Below, one piece after another: positions 44,454-53,231 of a DNA stretch of 64,000 nt. Source of the DNA: Candidatus Sulfurimonas baltica (lineage in GTDB: Bacteria; Campylobacterota; Campylobacteria; Campylobacterales; Sulfurimonadaceae); contig NZ_CP054492.1 in assembly GCF_015265455.1 (NCBI RefSeq), positions 1,860,001 to 1,924,000 of the forward strand, read 5' to 3'. Each line of letters opens with the position of its first letter. The first letter of the stretch is position 1. The translations under genes were made by a program, and so were the position numbers. Under the pieces are notes generated by a model. That model searched no databases. It was given only the letters and a program-made list of their open reading frames with translations, and was not told the DNA's origin.

Positions 44454-45344
44454 TTAAATATCATACCTATCTACAGTTAATAATGCCTCATCAAGATTGA
44501 ATAAAACATTTAAAAAATGTTCAATGTAATTTATATCAGCATAGACTCTATAGTCTTCAAGTTTCAGTGTATCAATTTTCTTTTGTCTATCTAACTCAGA
44601 CCTCGTATACTCTTCAATCGTAGTTTTTTTAACAGCTAAATCTTTGAAATACATTACATGATAGCGATTAAGTGCATTCTCTATAGCATCCATTTTTACA
44701 CCATGAGTTTTCAAGAATTTTGAGTTTAGTTTCAATTCATATCTGCTTAGCGGGTAATCAAGCTTATCCTTTCGTGTTTTATAATAGAAGTACGACCTTA
44801 ACGCTGCTCTCTTTAGCTTAGCTTTAGACATTCTTTCAATGTTATTGGTAGTTATGTATGTTTGCTTCTCGGTTAATTCATAGTACTGAGACCTAGACAC
44901 ATGCTTAGTACAAATTACAGCCATATGTTCAAACCTGCACTCTAAATCTATACATATATCGATAGCTGTTAAAGTATACTCAATACTCTCATGAGAGTTC
45001 ATATAAGCTGCTATAGAGAACAAAAGATTATTAGATAAGCTATCCAGCCTTTTTATGTATTTAGACAAGCCTGCAAATTTAATAGCGATGTAGTGTTTCA
45101 CTATTTTTTTACCATTCATGTCTTTACCAGCACAATACACACCTGTCCCTATTTTCGCTATGGTATTTCTTTTGTTACGTATTTTTATATCCCGCTCTTT
45201 CTTAGCATACTGGGGACGTATTACTTTCAAGAAATCTCTCTCTTCTACAAAAGCTATCAATCCTTCTAACTTCTCTCTTTGCTCTTCTTTATCATCACAT
45301 GTAATTTGTAAAGTTATGTTATCTATATTTGTTACTGCTCTCAC
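44454..45344 (-). CDS. Rep/RstA-like replication initiator (tentative)
   Basis: 296 residues. The central AIDICIDLECRFEHMAV and the C-terminal LDYPLSRYELKLNSKFLKT resemble the conserved strands of plasmid and filamentous-phage replication initiators, and the protein is basic overall. The start is a GTG at 45344 behind AAAGGG. I see no unambiguous catalytic HUH or tyrosine motif, so the assignment is by overall look and by the helicase and excisionase genes downstream. The AT-rich 275-base gap upstream, with CCTAG-AATA-CTAGG (about 45479), could hold an origin. Confidence 0.5.
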   Translation of the reverse strand: MRAVTNIDNITLQITCDDKEEQREKLEGLIAFVEERDFLKVIRPQYAKKERDIKIRNKRNTIAKIGTGVYCAGKDMNGKKIVKHYIAIKFAGLSKYIKRLDSLSNNLLFSIAAYMNSHESIEYTLTAIDICIDLECRFEHMAVICTKHVSRSQYYELTEKQTYITTNNIERMSKAKLKRAALRSYFYYKTRKDKLDYPLSRYELKLNSKFLKTHGVKMDAIENALNRYHVMYFKDLAVKKTTIEEYTRSELDRQKKIDTLKLEDYRVYADINYIEHFLNVLFNLDEALLTVDRYDI

Positions 45345-45619
45345 TTGACACCCTTTATCTTTAAATAATAGGAATAAAGTTAGTTGTACTCATGGATCTA
45401 TATGGTATGTATCTCACATAGATATTACTCTTGATTTATATAATTATAAGTACCTTATTATGAAGTGTTTCATTTACCCTAGAATACTAGGTGTATTGAG
45501 CTTTTTCATTTTTTCTAAATTTATTCCTATTCATTATATAAATATGAATCAAAAAATATTCTAGAAAAGTGTGTATTTGCTTAAAGAGCTATGAAGGGTT
45601 CAGGTGAAACTATTAAACT

Positions 45620-46588
45620 TCAATTTTTTAATAGTTTTTCAACTTCATCGATAGGTAATTTTGTAGCATCAGCAATTTTCTTACTATTTAAGACTACTAG
45701 GTTAAGGGATAAAAGGTTTTTAGCTATTTCTACTCTAATCGCTTTTTCAGATTCATTCTTGGTTAAATCATAAGCTTTAAAATTATTGCTACCCAATTCC
45801 TTATCTACTACTCCACTATCTAAGTTATACCGTTTATGAAGAAGCTTATAATTGTATGTTTTACTTTTACTACCAATTTTTTTATGAAAATATCTTCCAA
45901 CTTCTGTTGTAGTTGATTCTGGGCTTAACATTGCTACTCTATAAATTATTATAGCAAGCCGAGATGTTAAAACTTGAGTACTATTTAACATCTCTAAATC
46001 ACTCTGTATACTATTAAAAAGGCTTCCTATTTTGAAATTGCTTTTGTCAATAAGTACCGAATAGCTTTCTGTTAAAAACCAAGGTATCAATCCTTCATCA
46101 ATAACAAATTTCAGATAAGCAATTATCTCAGTTTTTGTACGGTTTTTTATCAAATGTAAGGGATCTATTTTTTCTATATAATATAAATATCTTTCTTTTT
46201 CTAATATTTCAATTTGACTAGAATTTTGCATCATACTTAAGTCTACATAATCTTCAATTTTTGCATAAAATTCATTTTGATTTGGAATAAACAATAAGCT
46301 TCTATTCAGTAGATTCATATTGTCTATAAATAAGCTATTTTTGTTCATTGGTAAAATCAAAATTATGTTTAGATCTTTGTCTTTATGAAAGGTACTAATA
46401 TATTCTAATGCATTAGCAATTTTGTATTTATTCCTAGGGCAGTTATACTTCTTTAGCAAAAAAGTTAACATTTCTGAAACATTTTCAGTAACATTTTTTA
46501 AAAGCAATATCTCATTATTTATATTACCCTCTAGTAGGTTTTTGAACCACTCTTTAACAAGGGAACTTCTTTTAGATTCAATTTCCAT
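45620..46588 (-). CDS. Hypothetical protein with Rpn-like C-terminal tail
   Basis: A 322-residue largely helical protein that I do not recognise. The last 45 residues (EIAKNLLSLNLVVLNSKKIA, then DATKLPIDEVEKLLKN) resemble the small helix-turn-helix at the end of Rpn/PD-(D/E)XK-transposase-like proteins, but the nuclease motif itself is not visible. ATG at 46588 behind TTGGAG. It is divergent from the resolvase-like gene, and the shared 160-base gap may hold regulatory sites. Confidence 0.5.
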   Translation of the reverse strand: MEIESKRSSLVKEWFKNLLEGNINNEILLLKNVTENVSEMLTFLLKKYNCPRNKYKIANALEYISTFHKDKDLNIILILPMNKNSLFIDNMNLLNRSLLFIPNQNEFYAKIEDYVDLSMMQNSSQIEILEKERYLYYIEKIDPLHLIKNRTKTEIIAYLKFVIDEGLIPWFLTESYSVLIDKSNFKIGSLFNSIQSDLEMLNSTQVLTSRLAIIIYRVAMLSPESTTTEVGRYFHKKIGSKSKTYNYKLLHKRYNLDSGVVDKELGSNNFKAYDLTKNESEKAIRVEIAKNLLSLNLVVLNSKKIADATKLPIDEVEKLLKN

Positions 46589-46749
46589 AACTACTCCAAT
46601 TCTTTCATTTATTATAGCATATTCTCTTACTATTAAAATATAACAAAGAAGATATAACCAGTTATCACTACTTTATGCTAAATTATAATATAGCTATTTT
46701 AATTTATAACTAAGGGATAATAATATAGAATAATTATATGGGAAAAAAT

Positions 46750-47628
46750 ATGAAATTTTACACTTATATAAAAGTATCAACAGATGAAGAATTTGTTAAG
46801 GCGCAAGAAAACCTAATAAATAACTACATTCGCGATAACAACATAATCATAAATAAAACTTATCTGTACAAAGAAAATACTAATAAAAATAAAGTAGAAA
46901 ACAATATTGATGAAGTTCTTGAAAATTTATCGTATGGAGATAGTCTTGTTGTAGTTGGACTAGATATATTGGGCAGTTCAACATACAGTATATTAAATAG
47001 AATTGTTACGATAAAAACTATGGGTATTACACTCCATTTAATCAATGAAAACTTAGTACTATATTTCAAAGATGAGAGACTATTTAAGGTACTATTTTCT
47101 TTGCTATCTTTAGAGCAATCAAAAAGAGATAAGAAGGTTTTAGATGCAAAGCGAACTCGCCAAAATAATGGGACAAGTCTTGGTAGGAAAAGTGGTAAAA
47201 AAACAAAATCTATGTTTGATAAATATAGGAAGAAAATTATGGATTATTACCACAATCAAGTATCAAAAACAGAGATTCTTCAAGAGATTAAAAAGAAGGA
47301 TTTTAGAAAAAATGGTAATGCTTCTAAAATTAAAAATAGCTCTCTACAAGCTTTGAGTCAATACATAAAAAAGACAGAGCTGGAACAAAAGAAAAAAGAT
47401 AATAATAAAAGAGGGAAAACATATATAGAGAATACTGCTACAAAAATAAAACCATCTGACACAGAAATCACTATTATGAACTTTGATGGAACATTTTCAG
47501 TTATTGCCGATACAGTTGAAATTGATACTAAAACAGAAAAAGATAATCAAAAATCTCCACTAATTGAAGAGAAAAAGATAATAAAACCAAGAGGTGGACT
47601 GAAAGTAATTAAAAAAAAGAACACTTAG
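46750..47628 (+). CDS. Serine-recombinase-like protein lacking catalytic arginines
   Basis: About 292 residues, starting at the ATG at 46750, 6 bases after GGGA, rather than at 46738. The resolvase fold is clear: YIKVSTDEEF with the nucleophile serine, LSYGDSLVVVGLDILGSST, GITLHLINENL, the LEQSKRDKK helix, GRKSGKKTK and a C-terminal helix-turn-helix. Active resolvases have YxRVST and LDRLGRS; here the three catalytic arginines are Lys, Ile and Ser. It is probably a DNA-binding or synaptic protein without strand-exchange activity. A charged 70-residue tail is extra. Confidence 0.7.
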   Translation: MKFYTYIKVSTDEEFVKAQENLINNYIRDNNIIINKTYLYKENTNKNKVENNIDEVLENLSYGDSLVVVGLDILGSSTYSILNRIVTIKTMGITLHLINENLVLYFKDERLFKVLFSLLSLEQSKRDKKVLDAKRTRQNNGTSLGRKSGKKTKSMFDKYRKKIMDYYHNQVSKTEILQEIKKKDFRKNGNASKIKNSSLQALSQYIKKTELEQKKKDNNKRGKTYIENTATKIKPSDTEITIMNFDGTFSVIADTVEIDTKTEKDNQKSPLIEEKKIIKPRGGLKVIKKKNT

Positions 47629-47647
47629 GTCATTATATGCTGTAACG

Positions 47648-47945
47648 TTACAGAACTTCCAATAAAGCCAAAAGTTGCTCCTCTATTTTTTCTGGTAATA
47701 ATATTCTCAGTTTTTCCAACTTTTTATTAGTCTCACCATCATTTTTAGGATTAACAAGTGTATCTAAGGCTTGTACTGCTCTAGTTGCTTGCTTTTTTAA
47801 GTCGTTGACTATGCCCTTCCTGTAATCTGCACAGACTGATGTCCAAGCATGACAGATATGTCTGCTAGTAGAGTGCCATTATGGAATTAAGTAGAAACAA
47901 TCATATGCCGTATATCGTGTATTCTAATTCTTTGGTAATATAGAA
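47648..47945 (-). pseudogene. Tyrosine integrase C-terminal remnant
   Basis: Read on the minus strand across frame breaks and an in-frame stop, the region still shows integrase boxes: RIHDIRHMIVST (box II HxxR), LADISVMLGHQSVQIT (second His), then a shifted YSQRLKKATRAV-like tail ending LLPEKIEEQLLALLEVL. The N-terminal part is gone. It lies directly behind the intact integrase gene, so this edge of the island has been used by more than one integrase. The palindrome TGTAACGTTACA (47641-47652) covers its end. Confidence 0.7.
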
Positions 47946-47947
47946 TT

Positions 47948-49213
47948 TTATTTCATCATCTCAATAATTTTATATATTTTTTCATCTGAAGCATTTGGAT
48001 AAAGATTTCTAAGAACTGTAAATTTATCTTCTTCAATCTCTACATCTATTACGTCATCCGGAGCTGCTAAAAGTGCAGTAAACGTATCTTGTGCTTCAGC
48101 TGCCATCTCACTACCACTACCAAGATAACTACCCTCAGTAGTAGATAGATTTTTGTGAGACAACATCTTACTTACACTGTAAATATTTGCACCATTTCGT
48201 AATGCTGTTACTGCAACCATAGAACGAAGATCATGCATAACCATATTATGTACACCAATAGATCCCATTGCTTTTTTAAAGTGATACATAATGCTTTCAT
48301 GTTTAAACCCAAATATTAATCCCTTAGTCGTTTTTTGAGATTTAATCGCATTTATAAGGAGTGGTGTTAATTGATATTTAACTTCCGTATGTGCTTTAGT
48401 ATTTTCTGCAGGGAGTGTAAACAATCTCTTTGTATAGTCAATATGCTTGTGCTCCATTAGTAGAGTTTCCCCAATTCTTCTTCCACTTAATAAAAATGAA
48501 AATACACCTCTTGCTACAGGGTGTTTATACTCCAGTAATGTTTTAGCAATTAGTTTTGCTTCATCATCCGTACCACTGAATTTTTCTTTTGCTACAATCT
48601 TAGGCAGTACAATCTTCTTCCAGTTCAGCTGAACATCATTTATATCTAATACATTTTTAATAACTATCTTTAATAAGCTTATCGTTTTTGGTTTTATCCC
48701 ACGATTGATAAGCTCGTGTATTAGGTTTTGTATATCATCTACTGTAAAATCATCAACTGATTTCTTATCAAGCTTAGAGCCCTCTATAAACGATGTATAT
48801 GAACCATTATATGCTTTAACAGTATTCTCAGCAGTGGTTATCTTTTTATTATTTATCCAAGCATTGTAAAGTGATTTGAATTTTCTATCTTTAGTATCTA
48901 TCTTTTCAAATACTACTTTTTCAACTTTTAATGTACCTTTTAATCTAAGGGTCTCTTTCATCTTCTCTTTCTTCCCAAGTAAAGATGAAACAGCTTTAGA
49001 GATTGATGTACCCACAACAATAGAAAAAGTACTCTTGCCTCTACATCTTTTATTGCTATGCATAGCTTCAACTGCTACCTCTATCTTGTAAGCTCTGTTT
49101 GGTGGTCTGGTTTCGTTATCCTTTGTATATCTTATCTCATCTTTGGTAAGTAAGATGTACATCCCTCTTGCTGTACCGTTGTTAAGATTGATTTTTACTG
49201 GTTTAAGTACCAT
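47948..49213 (-). CDS. Tyrosine integrase of the island
   Basis: About 421 residues, starting at the ATG at 49213 (MVLKPVKINLNN); the TTG seven codons upstream is less likely. There is an N-terminal arm-binding domain, a helical core-binding domain (about 110-200) and the catalytic domain with Arg in LLSGRRIGETLL, HxxR in MHDLRSM, His in LSHKNLSTTE and Tyr in GSYLGSG. The tail of 50 residues is extra. The start codon lies at the edge of the right 25-bp repeat, and AAAGG within the repeat would be its Shine-Dalgarno, so its expression depends on the DNA flanking the core site. Confidence 0.92.
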   Translation of the reverse strand: MVLKPVKINLNNGTARGMYILLTKDEIRYTKDNETRPPNRAYKIEVAVEAMHSNKRCRGKSTFSIVVGTSISKAVSSLLGKKEKMKETLRLKGTLKVEKVVFEKIDTKDRKFKSLYNAWINNKKITTAENTVKAYNGSYTSFIEGSKLDKKSVDDFTVDDIQNLIHELINRGIKPKTISLLKIVIKNVLDINDVQLNWKKIVLPKIVAKEKFSGTDDEAKLIAKTLLEYKHPVARGVFSFLLSGRRIGETLLMEHKHIDYTKRLFTLPAENTKAHTEVKYQLTPLLINAIKSQKTTKGLIFGFKHESIMYHFKKAMGSIGVHNMVMHDLRSMVAVTALRNGANIYSVSKMLSHKNLSTTEGSYLGSGSEMAAEAQDTFTALLAAPDDVIDVEIEEDKFTVLRNLYPNASDEKIYKIIEMMK

Positions 49214-49236
49214 GATTACTGCCTTTAGCCACAATC
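49212..49236 (+). repeat. Right 25-bp inverted repeat (putative integrase core site)
   Basis: Plus-strand ATGATTACTGCCTTTAG followed by CCACAATC is identical to the minus strand at 33890-33914. It spans the start codon and ribosome-binding site of the integrase gene and overlaps the next 40-bp inverted repeat by 3 bases. Confidence 0.85.
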
Positions 49237-49273
49237 CCTACTTTAGAAAAAAATGACTCTATTTAGTAGGGAT
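49234..49273. repeat. 40-bp inverted repeat beside the integrase
   Basis: ATCCCTACT (49234-49242) and TTAGTAGGGAT (49263-49273) are the same ends, with the same 40-bp total length, as the site at 33770-33809; the centres differ. A related word ATTAGTAGGT follows at about 49285. It may be a recombinase-binding site or an integrase promoter operator. The rest of the gap to 49415 shows no gene and several TATAGTAG-type repeats. Confidence 0.6.
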
Positions 49274-49415
49274 AACTGTATTAATTAGTAGGTAATTATA
49301 TCAACTTGTAGTTAAGTGATTTCTTATAGTAGCGCTAGAATAAGGGGTTTATAGATATTTATAGTAGTTTGTAGTTATATATTAGACATAACTTTATATA
49401 GTTACTAAAGAGTAA

Positions 49416-52400
49416 CTATATCTTTTTAACCTCATAAAACTTTCTCAACCACCTATCAAGGGGACTAATCAACCTGTAAATTACCGGTACTATTAAAAGA
49501 GTTAAAACCATAGAACTAATTAGCCCGCCAATAATAGATATTGCCATTGGTGCTTTTGTTTCACTCCCTAATCCATCTCCTATTGCTAGTGGTAACATTG
49601 CAAAGACCATAGCAATTGTAGTCATTAAAATTGGTCTAAGTCTCTTTTCTCCGGCTTCTATTAACGCTTCGTCTGCACTTTTCCCTCTACTTACTGCACC
49701 GTTGGCAAAATCTACAAGAAGTACTGCATTTTTACCGACCATTCCCATAAGCAGCATAAATCCAATCATTACAAAAAGACTAAACTGCAGTCCAGATATG
49801 TAAAGAGCCAACATCACACCGATAATACTCAGAGGAAGTGCAACCATAATAATAATTGGCTGTATAAGTGACTCATACAAAATTGCCAAAATTATAAACA
49901 TTATAATAACAGACATTCCGATTGCCGCACCAAAGGCTTTACCTGTTTTTTCCATCTCTTCTGCAAATCCCGTAAATCTATATGTAACTCCCTCAGGCAA
50001 AAGCTTGTCAATACTTGCTTTTGTATATGCAACTGCTCCGCCAAGGTCAAGTCCAAAAAGGTCGGAATATACTGTAACTTGCCGCTGTCTATCATAATGG
50101 TTAATAGACGCCAAGGCTTTACTTTGTGAAAATGTAACCAATCCATCAAGATAAACCATTTCACCATTTTTAGCTCTTAGTTGAATCTTTTTAATATCAT
50201 CTATACTTACTCTTTGTTCATCATCAAACCTTAAAGTTATGTTGTACTGCTTACCGTTTTCTTCAAAGTACGAAATCTCCAAGTCGCTTGAAAAAGCTGT
50301 GGAGACTGCCTGAGCTATGCTAGTAGCTGATATACCAAGCCTATTTGCACTATGTCTTAATATATTTATATCTATTTGTGGTCTGGGATCATCTAAATTT
50401 GTATCAATATCCACAAACCCCTCTTTTTTGGCCATATGCTCTGTTAAGTTTTTCTTTGCAATTTCCAAGGCTTCAAAAGAGTCAGATTTTAAAACTATTT
50501 GGTAAGGTACACTTGCCCCTGCTCCCTTTATATTTGGTATAGCTGCTGCAGTTATAAACATATCTTTTTGCAAAGTGTTGTTCTGCTGAGATAGTTTAAA
50601 CAGTTTTCTAAAGTTTTGTGTAACCTCTTCTTGATTTAACTCTCTTTTGTCTTTTTCTACAAGCTTTACATAAATTATTGCTTTATGTTTCTCTTGGGCG
50701 GTTGTATATCCTATGCTTAGAGTAGTGTAGACAACATTTGAATCATTTTGTACCAACTTCTCTACTTCTTTGGATTGTCTAATCATCTCCTCTAGTGAAA
50801 TTCCTGAGTCTGCTTTTATTTTTATTTCAAATTCAGACTTATCCTCTTTTGGTATAAAGTCCATTCCAATCTTAGGAAAAAGACTCAGAGATGCAAAAAA
50901 TATAGCAAAAACAACAATTAATGTTATCACTTTAAATCTCAAAACTATTTTTAAAGTTTTCTCATATGCTTTTTCTAAAAGTACAAACAGTGGTTCAGTT
51001 AGGTTATAAAATTTATTTTCGCCTTTGTGTAAAACTCTAGCACTTAAACTTGGGATAAAACTTAGAGCAATCGTGTATGAAATAATAATTGCAAAACCAA
51101 CAGTCATCGCAAAACTCTCAAAAAACTTCCCAACTATACCGCTCATCATAGATACCGGAATAAAAACAGCCAAAAGCATCGCAGAGATTGCCAAGATAGT
51201 AAATGCCATCTCTTTTGTCCCTTCAACAGCTGCCTGAAGCTTGCTCATACCCTCTTCCATCTTTTTATAAATGTTCTCGATGACAACAATAGCATCATCA
51301 ATAATAATCCCTATGGCTAAAGTAAGTCCGATAAGTGTCATCTTATTCAAATCAAAACCCATATAATCCATAAGTGCAAAAGTACCCATAATAGATGCTG
51401 GAATTGATAAAGCAGAAACTAAAGTAATAGTTATATTTCTCAAAAACACAAAAACAATAATTGATGCCAATATTGCACCGTAAATTAAATCAAACTCAAC
51501 ATCTTTTAGAGAGTGGATAATAAATGGCGAGGTATCATTAAGAACTTTTACTTCATATTTAGTTCCGGCTAAAGCCTCCAACTGAGGAATGCTCGCTTTC
51601 ACGCCGTTGACTATATCGATAGTGTTTGTACCTGAAATCTTTTGAACTTCTAGCATAACACCTTCAACTCCATTAAATGAAGCATAGCTTTTTGCATCGC
51701 TTAAAGTGTCTTCTACTCTTGCTATATCTTTTAGTTTTATATCATCTTTGATTTTAATATTTTTCAAATCTTGCACACTTAGAGCATCAGCTTTTGTTTT
51801 AAGAATAAACTCTTGTGTTTTAGTTATTAGCTTGCCGCCGCCAATTTTTACATTCTCTGCGGTTACAATCGAATTCAACTCTGCAATTGTAATATTGAAT
51901 TTATTTAATAATTTCGGGTCAGGATATATTTTTATCTCTCTATCTTTATATCCTATAATATTTACTGCTCCGACTCCATTTATCTTTTGCAGTTTTGGTT
52001 TTACTTTTTCATCTGCAAACAACATAAGGTTTTGAATTGTTTCATCTTTAGCTGTAAGAAAAATATTTATAATCGATGCTCCGCCAATATCTAGCTTACT
52101 TACCAGTGGTGTTTTAGCATCTTTTGGAAGCTCTACTGCTGAGACTTTATCTCTAACATCATTTGTTGCTTCATTTATATCACGTTCAAGAAAAAACTTA
52201 ACAATTACAATACTTACACCTTCACTGCTTGTAGAAGTTATGCTGTCAACTCCCCCTATTCGTGAAACTGCTTCTTCGATTTTATCTGTAACCTGAGACT
52301 CTATTGTGCTAGCCTCAGCTCCCGGGTAAACTGTTTTTATAGTTACAAGTGGAAAATCAACATTAGGAAAAAGCGCTGATGGCATAGACTTATAACTCAT

Positions 52401-52472
52401 CAACCCAAATATAACCAATGTAATAACATACATCAGCGTTGTTATTGGTCTGTTTATTGCATACTTATACAT
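49416..52472 (-). CDS. RND efflux transporter permease (AcrB family)
   Basis: A 1018-residue inner-membrane pump with the usual twelve helices and two large periplasmic loops. The first helix motif is NRPITTLMYVI, the transmembrane-4 proton relay is GIIIDDAIVVIENIYKKMEEG (two aspartates at about 400), and the second-half motif is GMVGKNAVLLVDFAN. It is the hydrophobe/amphiphile type driven by protons. It is the last gene of an operon led by a TetR regulator. Substrate unknown. Confidence 0.94.
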   Translation of the reverse strand: MYKYAINRPITTLMYVITLVIFGLMSYKSMPSALFPNVDFPLVTIKTVYPGAEASTIESQVTDKIEEAVSRIGGVDSITSTSSEGVSIVIVKFFLERDINEATNDVRDKVSAVELPKDAKTPLVSKLDIGGASIINIFLTAKDETIQNLMLFADEKVKPKLQKINGVGAVNIIGYKDREIKIYPDPKLLNKFNITIAELNSIVTAENVKIGGGKLITKTQEFILKTKADALSVQDLKNIKIKDDIKLKDIARVEDTLSDAKSYASFNGVEGVMLEVQKISGTNTIDIVNGVKASIPQLEALAGTKYEVKVLNDTSPFIIHSLKDVEFDLIYGAILASIIVFVFLRNITITLVSALSIPASIMGTFALMDYMGFDLNKMTLIGLTLAIGIIIDDAIVVIENIYKKMEEGMSKLQAAVEGTKEMAFTILAISAMLLAVFIPVSMMSGIVGKFFESFAMTVGFAIIISYTIALSFIPSLSARVLHKGENKFYNLTEPLFVLLEKAYEKTLKIVLRFKVITLIVVFAIFFASLSLFPKIGMDFIPKEDKSEFEIKIKADSGISLEEMIRQSKEVEKLVQNDSNVVYTTLSIGYTTAQEKHKAIIYVKLVEKDKRELNQEEVTQNFRKLFKLSQQNNTLQKDMFITAAAIPNIKGAGASVPYQIVLKSDSFEALEIAKKNLTEHMAKKEGFVDIDTNLDDPRPQIDINILRHSANRLGISATSIAQAVSTAFSSDLEISYFEENGKQYNITLRFDDEQRVSIDDIKKIQLRAKNGEMVYLDGLVTFSQSKALASINHYDRQRQVTVYSDLFGLDLGGAVAYTKASIDKLLPEGVTYRFTGFAEEMEKTGKAFGAAIGMSVIIMFIILAILYESLIQPIIIMVALPLSIIGVMLALYISGLQFSLFVMIGFMLLMGMVGKNAVLLVDFANGAVSRGKSADEALIEAGEKRLRPILMTTIAMVFAMLPLAIGDGLGSETKAPMAISIIGGLISSMVLTLLIVPVIYRLISPLDRWLRKFYEVKKI

Positions 52473-52478
52473 ATAAAA

Positions 52479-53231
52479 CTACTTTGTCTCAGGTATAACT
52501 ATATACCCCTCGCCAAATAGACCAACTACGAAACCACTCACTTTAACTTCCGCTTTCATCTTTCTGTTGTCGCTGTTTGCATGTGGATATATTTTAGATA
52601 TTTTACCTGTGTAACTCTTCTCATCACCGTTAACTGTGTACTTTACGCTATCTCCAGCTTTAACTGATTTCCAATACTTTTGGTCAAACTCTAAAATTAG
52701 TTTTCTCTCATCTTTACTTTGAATTTTCAAAATTGTTCTAAGCATCATTCCGCTTACCACGTCACCAACTTCTACGCTTTTTTCAAAGATTACTCCATCA
52801 AACGGAGCGTAAAGTGTTGTTTTATCCAAAAGAGATTTTTGAAAAGCCAAGTTTGCCTGAGCCTGTTTAGCTGCTACTTTTGCTTTTTCATATACAAGAG
52901 CATACTGGTCAAACTTTGCTTCATCAATAAGGTCTTTTATAAGAAGTTGTCTATCGTAATCTTTTTTAGCAAACTCTAAAGAGACCTCGGCATTATCCAA
53001 CGAAGCTTCAGCAATTTGCAAAGCCGCTTTTAGGTCATCATTTTGAAGTTCTACCAATATGTCGCCCTTTTTTACAACAGAGGAGATATCTACATGTACC
53101 TTTTCTATAATACCACCCGAAAATAGTGCCAAATTTGCACTCTTATCTGCTTCGATGTTAAACGTCGCATATATCTCTGAAGCACCCAGACTTATTATCA
53201 GGGCGAAAACCCCTATGATTATTTTTTTCAT
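52479..53231 (-). CDS. RND membrane-fusion (adaptor) protein
   Basis: A 250-residue periplasmic adaptor with a signal peptide (residues 1-18), a lipoyl half-motif (IEKVHVDISSVVKKGDILVELQN), a short coiled-coil hairpin (about 70-130), the second lipoyl half (LYAPFDGVIFEKSVEVGDVV) and a beta-barrel. Shorter than AcrA (about 380), as in minimal HlyD-like adaptors. It links the RND pump to the TolC-like channel; its start overlaps the tolC stop by four bases. Confidence 0.9.
   Translation of the reverse strand: MKKIIIGVFALIISLGASEIYATFNIEADKSANLALFSGGIIEKVHVDISSVVKKGDILVELQNDDLKAALQIAEASLDNAEVSLEFAKKDYDRQLLIKDLIDEAKFDQYALVYEKAKVAAKQAQANLAFQKSLLDKTTLYAPFDGVIFEKSVEVGDVVSGMMLRTILKIQSKDERKLILEFDQKYWKSVKAGDSVKYTVNGDEKSYTGKISKIYPHANSDNRKMKAEVKVSGFVVGLFGEGYIVIPETK

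Larger units (their letters stand above)
33890..49236. mobile_element. 15.3-kb integrative element or rearranged island bounded by a 25-bp inverted repeat
   Basis: The segment carries one intact large tyrosine integrase at its right end, a short tyrosine recombinase, an integrase remnant, a resolvase-like protein, excisionase-, Rep- and helicase-like genes, Rad52/DUF932/Gp157-like genes and many small ORFs. Both edges carry the same 25 bp in opposite orientation (33890-33914 and 49212-49236). No TACATGTA palindrome was found inside, unlike the flanking backbone. Outer edges could be slightly different if the 40-bp flanking sites are the true limits. Confidence 0.65.

Noticed and set aside
46738-47628. 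Active resolvase or invertase acting on the 25-bp inverted repeat
   Set aside because: The catalytic arginines are missing; the intact tyrosine integrase next to the repeat is the better candidate.
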